Program-made: the position numbers and the translations under genes | Notes under the pieces: model-generated | What the model was told of the DNA's origin: nothing | Seen by the model: only the letters and a program-made list of their open reading frames with translations | Databases searched by the model: none | Shown: positions 7,305-10,949 of the stretch, piece after piece | Layout: each line of letters begins with the position of its first letter | Numbering within the stretch: position 1 is the first letter of the stretch | Assembly (NCBI GenBank): GCA_024642805.1 | Contig: JAHEAK010000116.1 | Location: forward strand, 1 to 10,949 | Direction: 5' to 3' | Length of the DNA: 10,949 nt | DNA from: Kofleriaceae bacterium | GTDB lineage: Bacteria > Myxococcota_A > Polyangia > Haliangiales > Haliangiaceae

Positions 7305-7676
7305 GTGTCCAAACTTCACTCATGGGCGGCCGCGCTTCTCGCGCTAACGCTAGTCCTCTTGCCGAGCTGTCTCGATCCGCACGATCGACCCGCTGACTGG
7401 GAAACCATTCACACTCTCATCATCGTGCCAAGCTGTGCGACCTCGAGTTGTCACAGCTCGCTCTCGAAGACCGCTGGCGTCAATCTGGAAGATATCGATG
7501 GCGCATACGACTTCTTGATTCGGGAGAACTTCGTCATTCCGGGCGATGTTGAGTTCAGCGGCATCATGCCGCTCTTGCAGGCACGCGGACGCATCTACAT
7601 GCCACCGGATGCGCCCTTGCCCAAGGCAGATGTCGACCTCATTCGCGACTGGATTGCACAAGGAGCACTGCGATGA
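7305..7676 (+). CDS. lipoprotein mono-haem c-type cytochrome domain protein (CX4CH)
   Basis: A small exported electron-transfer-type protein. With the GTG start at 7305 it is 123 residues: a short signal peptide (LHSWAAALLALTLVLLPSC) with lipid-modified Cys22 after LPS. Next come IIVPSCATSSCHSS with a CX4CH haem-attachment-like site (C44, C49, H50), the block AGVNLE, and near the end GRIYMPPDAPL and DLIRDWIAQGALR. Met99 of MPPD is the likely distal haem ligand. This arrangement is common in myxobacterial and planctomycete lipoprotein cytochromes. Haem attachment at CX4CH is inferred, since CXXCH is the usual site. The frame is open from 7224 and ATG 7269 is possible, but only the GTG places the hydrophobic segment at the N-terminus; no clear Shine-Dalgarno is seen for it. 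Its TGA overlaps the next gene's ATG (ATGA), so translation is coupled. Confidence 0.75.
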   Translation: MSKLHSWAAALLALTLVLLPSCLDPHDRPADWETIHTLIIVPSCATSSCHSSLSKTAGVNLEDIDGAYDFLIRENFVIPGDVEFSGIMPLLQARGRIYMPPDAPLPKADVDLIRDWIAQGALR

Positions 7677-8791
7677 AGCGAACACTCGCCATTGTCAGCT
7701 TCTTGCTCTTCCTGGGCCTGGCCACCCGCGCCCACGCCTATCCGCAATTTCAATTTTCGAGTGACACGGCCGCCTGCAACCTGTGCCACTACGCACCCGC
7801 TGGCGGTGGCATGCTCACTGAATGGGGACGCGACGAAGCTGCGGACACCCTCAGTCGAGGCGGCAATGGCCAGGCTCTGCACGGCCTCGTCGAGCTTCCC
7901 GACTGGCTCGACATGGGCGGCGACCTGCGTCTGGCCAGCGCCCTCAAAGACAACGGCGACATCCAGGGGACTCGCTTCCTTGGCTTTCCCATGCAAGCCG
8001 ACCTGCGCCTGCGCGTGCAGAAGGATGCCCTCTTCGTGCAAGCCGTCGCCGGTCTGCGTGGCAAAGCGCGCCACAGCTCAGTGCCGGCCGGCAGCCTGCG
8101 TGAGGAAGCCGGTGCCCTGAGCCTCTTGGTCTCGCGCGAGCACTACATCGGCTACCGCGCCGACGGCTCGAAGAACACCTACCGTGCGGGCCGCTTCTAC
8201 GCGCCCTATGGCCTGCGCCTGCCCGATCACACCAGCTACACCCGTCGCTACCTTGGCTTCAACATCATGCAAGAGAACAATGCCGAGAACGAGACCCACC
8301 TGAGCGCCCACATCTCAGATCCCATCCTGGGTCCCGACACGAGCGAGCTCGGCATCACCGCCATGCACGAGCGACGCGGCGAGAGCAGCGCCACCGGTGC
8401 TTCCCTGCGAGCCACTCGATCTGACAGCCACATGCGCGTCCTAGCCGGCACGCACTACAAAAAGTGGCTGTCGGGACCAAAGCTCATGCTCATGGCCGAG
8501 CTCGACGGCGCCTTTCAACGCCTCAACAATCCCGACAAGACCAATCTCTTTCAACTGGCAGGCTATGTCGGACCGGTTTGGTTTCCAACCAAAGGTGTGA
8601 GTACCAGTGTGGCTTACGAGATCTACGACGAGGATGTTCGAGTCAAGCATGTCGAGCGGCAGGCGCTCAGCACCTGGGTCTCCTTCTTGCCTCGCGCACA
8701 CTACGAAGTGTTCGCATTGGGGCGCGCGGAGAAGATTGGCGCGCGCAACGAGGTCTACACCGCGATGCTTCAACTTCATTACTACCTGTGA
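7673..8791 (+). CDS. outer-membrane beta-barrel with N-terminal mono-haem cytochrome c site
   Basis: A 372-residue exported protein. Residues 1-22 are a signal peptide ending AHA before YPQFQF. A haem-binding CNLCH follows (C35, C38, H39) in the setting CNLCHYAPAGGG...WGRDEA. From about residue 75 to the C-terminus the sequence has the alternating polar/hydrophobic pattern, aromatic girdle residues and short turns of an outer-membrane barrel (for example ADLRLRVQ, FVQAVAGLRG, YRAGRFYAPYGLRLP, TSVAYEIYDE), ending with a strand-like TAMLQLHYYL. About 290 residues would suit a 12-16-stranded barrel. A single haem fused to a barrel is the plan of Cyc2-type porin-cytochromes, though I cannot show homology. 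Lipoprotein cytochromes lie immediately on both sides. It could instead be a plain porin with a small redox cap. Function is inferred from architecture. Confidence 0.75.
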   Translation: MKRTLAIVSFLLFLGLATRAHAYPQFQFSSDTAACNLCHYAPAGGGMLTEWGRDEAADTLSRGGNGQALHGLVELPDWLDMGGDLRLASALKDNGDIQGTRFLGFPMQADLRLRVQKDALFVQAVAGLRGKARHSSVPAGSLREEAGALSLLVSREHYIGYRADGSKNTYRAGRFYAPYGLRLPDHTSYTRRYLGFNIMQENNAENETHLSAHISDPILGPDTSELGITAMHERRGESSATGASLRATRSDSHMRVLAGTHYKKWLSGPKLMLMAELDGAFQRLNNPDKTNLFQLAGYVGPVWFPTKGVSTSVAYEIYDEDVRVKHVERQALSTWVSFLPRAHYEVFALGRAEKIGARNEVYTAMLQLHYYL

Positions 8792-8799
8792 GTTTCCCT

Positions 8800-9186
8800 A
8801 TGCCGATTTCTGTTCGCAGCTGCCTTTTCGTTTCGAGTCTGGCCCTTGCGCTTGGCTGTGGCGAAGCGGTGCCCGACAACCCAACCTGGCTCGCTGACGT
8901 GCAGGAAATCATCGTGAGCAACTGCGGACGCTGCCACGGCCCGGATCGGCCAGCGTCACGTCCCGACGTGCCCACCGATCTGCGTCTGGATCTCTTCGAG
9001 AGTAGCGATCCCATGCTGCGCACCATTTCGAGTCCCGGCATCGTCGAGCGCATCCGCACGCGCGCCGTCGACTACGAGACCAGTGGCGAAACCCAGATGC
9101 CACCTGACTCTTATTTGACCAACGAGCAGAAAGAAACCCTCGCCCGCTGGATCGACCAGGGCGCACCTCTCGGCGACCAGCCCTAA
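8800..9186 (+). CDS. lipoprotein mono-haem c-type cytochrome (CXXCH)
   Basis: A 128-residue exported protein. Its signal peptide (ISVRSCLFVSSLALALGC) ends in a lipobox-like ALGC with Cys20; Ala at -3 is less usual than Leu. The haem site is CGRCH (42-46) within VQEIIVSNCGRCHGPDRPAS. Downstream LRLDLFE, GETQMPPDSYLT with Met100 as the likely distal ligand, and TLARWIDQGAPLGD complete a class I-like mono-haem domain. It belongs to the same general lipoprotein-cytochrome family as the product of 7305-7676 but differs in the haem motif. The frame is open upstream from 8464, but only the ATG at 8800, 8 bases past the previous stop, places the signal peptide at the N-terminus. It is the last gene of the cytochrome trio; 65 bases separate it from the flavoprotein gene. 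Confidence 0.82.
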   Translation: MPISVRSCLFVSSLALALGCGEAVPDNPTWLADVQEIIVSNCGRCHGPDRPASRPDVPTDLRLDLFESSDPMLRTISSPGIVERIRTRAVDYETSGETQMPPDSYLTNEQKETLARWIDQGAPLGDQP

Positions 9187-9234
9187 GCTATTAGAACCTG
9201 AAGGGATTTTTGGCCTACCCCGGCCTGCCCTGCA

Positions 9235-9243
9235 TGGTATACC
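9235..9243 (+). promoter_or_regulatory. possible extended -10 element before the flavoprotein gene
   Basis: TGGTATACC fits an extended -10 (TG-N-TATACC). No good -35 lies at the usual distance; TTGGCC at 9210-9215 is 22 bases away. The transcript would start close to 9250, almost at the ATG of 9252, so the message could be leaderless. Tentative. Confidence 0.25.
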
Positions 9244-9251
9244 CCGCCGCC

Positions 9252-10724
9252 ATGTGGCAGCCGCCCCAGCGAATCAAGCACACACTACCGGTCGTGAGCT
9301 GGCCCTCCGAATCGGAGGCGGCCGCTTCAAAGCTCTTTAGCAAGATCAAGCTCGGCGGCCTCGAGCTCTCGTCGCGCACCTGGGTGCCTGCCATGGTTCC
9401 TTGGCGCGCCACCGACGAAGGCTTCGTGACCGACGATGTCGTGGACTGGTACGCGCGCTTTGCCCAGGGCCGTCCAGGTGCGATCGTGGTGGAGGCCACC
9501 GGCATCCGCGATGTGCCCTCGGGCCCGCTCATGCGCGCAGGTCACGAGCGTTTCATTCCCGGCCTGCGTCGCCTGGTCGAAGCGGTCAAAGATGCCTCCG
9601 ATGGCCAGACGGCCATCTTCATCCAGCTCATCGACTTCTTGCAGATTCGCAGGCGGCCGGCCGCCGAGACCTTCTTCGCGCGCTTCTTCAAGGTCGAGGC
9701 CCGCCACCGAGAGGCGCTCAGCAAGCTGCGCGCTGACGCGGCCTGGTTGGCTTGCGACGATCAAGCCGTACAAGCCGAGCTCTTGCAACTCGGCGACGAA
9801 GATTTGGACACCATTCTGAGCGCTCGCGAGCTCGACGACTTGCGCTTTGGCTACCGCGAGCGAGTCTGGGACACGCATCTGCCGCAGATTCGCGAGCTGC
9901 CGCAGGTCCTGCCCGAGCTTTTTGCCAATGCGGCTGCCAATGCCTTTAGCGCCGGTTTCGACGGCGTCGAGCTGCACTACGCACACGCCTACACCATGGC
10001 CTCCTTCCTCTCGGCGCTCAACACTCGCGACGACGGCTACGGCAAGAGCCGTGAAGAGCGCGTTCGCCTGCCACTCGAAGTCATTGCCCACGTGCGCAAG
10101 CGCATCGGCGAGGATCGCGTGCTCGGCTTGCGCTTTCTAGGCGACGAGGTCATCGATGGTGGCAACCGCGTCGAGGACGCGCTCTTCTTTGCACAGCGCT
10201 TTGCCGAAGCCGGCGTCGATTTCCTTTCGCTCTCCAAGGGCGGCAAGTTCGAAGATGCCAAGCAGCCCAAGGTCGGCAAGGCGGCCTACCCCTATACCGG
10301 CCCTTCTGGCTACGAGTGCATGCCCTCGGTCTATTCCGACGAACGTGGGCCCTTTGCTCGCAACGTGGCCCTGGCATCGTCCATCAAGAAGAGCATCAAC
10401 GACGCTGGTCACAACATCCCCGTGGTCACCGCTGGCGGCATTGGCACCTTCGAAGAAGCCGAAAGCATCCTCAGCCGCGGCGAGGCCGACATCATCGGTG
10501 CCGCACGCCAGACCATCGCCGATCCTGATTGGTTCCTAAAGATGCGAGTGGGTGCCGGTGAGGACATTCGCCGCTGCGAGTACACCAACTACTGCGAAGG
10601 TCTCGATCAGAATCACAAGCAGGTCACCTGCAAACTCTGGGACCGCAAGGAAATGGACGAGCCCGCGATCAAGCTCGATCACAGCGGCAAGCGACGTCTG
10701 ACGGCTCCGACGTGGAAGCGATGA
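9252..10724 (+). CDS. NADH:flavin oxidoreductase, Old Yellow Enzyme family, divergent
   Basis: A cytoplasmic FMN-dependent TIM-barrel oxidoreductase; substrate unknown. With the ATG at 9252 it is 490 residues. Family features: LFSKIKLGGLELSSR near the N-terminus, FIPGLRRLVEAVKD, FANAAANAFSAGFDGVELHYAHAY (HxxH at 242-245, the usual ligand pair for substrate), SFLSALNTRDDGYGKSREER in place of the usual NRTDEYGGS block, VLGLRF, and the FMN phosphate region VVTAGGIGT with ADIIGAARQTIADPDW. The usual HAGR loop after the QL of strand 3 is replaced by LIDFLQIRRRP and a long, Ala/Glu-rich stretch (about 135-215). The end carries C442, C448 and C460, resembling part of the Fe-S cysteine set of 2,4-dienoyl-CoA reductase-type enzymes; the C-terminal pyridine-nucleotide domain of those is absent. 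TTG 9210, behind AAGGGA, is an alternative start. It overlaps mtaB by ATGA. Confidence 0.85.
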   Translation: MWQPPQRIKHTLPVVSWPSESEAAASKLFSKIKLGGLELSSRTWVPAMVPWRATDEGFVTDDVVDWYARFAQGRPGAIVVEATGIRDVPSGPLMRAGHERFIPGLRRLVEAVKDASDGQTAIFIQLIDFLQIRRRPAAETFFARFFKVEARHREALSKLRADAAWLACDDQAVQAELLQLGDEDLDTILSARELDDLRFGYRERVWDTHLPQIRELPQVLPELFANAAANAFSAGFDGVELHYAHAYTMASFLSALNTRDDGYGKSREERVRLPLEVIAHVRKRIGEDRVLGLRFLGDEVIDGGNRVEDALFFAQRFAEAGVDFLSLSKGGKFEDAKQPKVGKAAYPYTGPSGYECMPSVYSDERGPFARNVALASSIKKSINDAGHNIPVVTAGGIGTFEEAESILSRGEADIIGAARQTIADPDWFLKMRVGAGEDIRRCEYTNYCEGLDQNHKQVTCKLWDRKEMDEPAIKLDHSGKRRLTAPTWKR

Positions 10725-10949
10725 AGGGCCAGGTCTTTCTCAGCACCCTCGGTTGCCGTCTCAATGAGGCCGAGCTGGTTTCCTTCGCAAGCGCCTTTGA
10801 GAAGCGCGGACTCGAGGTCGTTGGCCGCCCGGAGGACGCCAACCTCATCGTGCTCAACACCTGTGCGGTTACCTCCGAGGCCTCTCGCAAGTCGCGCAAG
10901 CTCGCCGGTGCCCTGCATCGCAAGAGTCCAAACGCCAAGCTGGTCGTGA
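10721..10949 (+). CDS. mtaB: MtaB-like tRNA methylthiotransferase, N-terminal part
   Basis: A radical-SAM methylthiotransferase; the MtaB class thiomethylates t6A37 of ANN-decoding tRNAs. The window holds only 76 codons of an expected 400 or more. The visible part is the N-terminal UPF0004 domain: FLSTLGCRLNEAELVSFAS with Cys12 and LIVLNTCAVTSEASRKSRK with Cys48, the first two of the three cysteines that bind the auxiliary Fe-S cluster. The TLGCRLNEAE form points to MtaB rather than MiaB or RimO, with moderate certainty. The ATG overlaps the upstream stop (ATGA); an in-frame GTG lies 9 bases earlier. The radical-SAM CxxxCxxC motif would lie past the right edge. Confidence 0.88.
   Translation, partial: MKGQVFLSTLGCRLNEAELVSFASAFEKRGLEVVGRPEDANLIVLNTCAVTSEASRKSRKLAGALHRKSPNAKLVV

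Noticed and set aside
8464..8799. Upstream extension of the third cytochrome gene
   Set aside because: The extra residues overlap the barrel gene and would bury the signal peptide; ATG 8800 is the natural start.

Overview
The window is an ordinary-looking, GC-rich (about 60-65% by eye) and gene-dense bacterial chromosome segment. No tRNA, rRNA, CRISPR array, transposase or phage gene is visible. It suggests a Gram-negative, probably deltaproteobacterial or myxobacterial-type organism. The reasons are two secreted mono-haem lipoproteins ending in MPP...WI..GA blocks (one with a CX4CH haem site), a signal-peptide-bearing outer-membrane barrel, and a CysN fused to a CysC-like tail. This lineage call is inference.

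Layout. On the minus strand, positions 1-2088 carry most of a hybrid NADP-type malic enzyme (MaeB, malic domain plus phosphotransacetylase-like domain). It runs off the left edge, so its stop codon is not seen. A 211-bp divergent intergenic region (2089-2299) follows and holds candidate promoters for both directions and a perfect palindrome. Everything from 2300 to the right edge is on the plus strand with very short gaps or ATGA overlaps: cysD, cysN with a CysC-like tail, a DUF2891-type protein, a four-helix membrane protein, aat, a lipoprotein cytochrome, a haem-bearing outer-membrane barrel, a second lipoprotein cytochrome, an Old Yellow Enzyme-type flavin oxidoreductase, and the 5' end of an MtaB-like tRNA methylthiotransferase.

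Function. cysD and cysN form ATP sulfurylase, which activates sulfate to APS. The fused APS kinase-like tail has lost its key catalytic residues and its lid, so this operon probably delivers APS rather than PAPS. aat is housekeeping (N-degron pathway). The trio at 7305-9186 is the most interesting part. A porin-like barrel carrying its own N-terminal CXXCH haem site is translationally coupled to one lipoprotein c-type cytochrome and closely followed by another. This could be a small outer-membrane electron conduit, comparable in architecture to fused cytochrome-porins such as Cyc2. The flavin oxidoreductase keeps the HxxH flavin/substrate pair but has an enlarged central region and what looks like a decayed Fe-S cysteine cluster.
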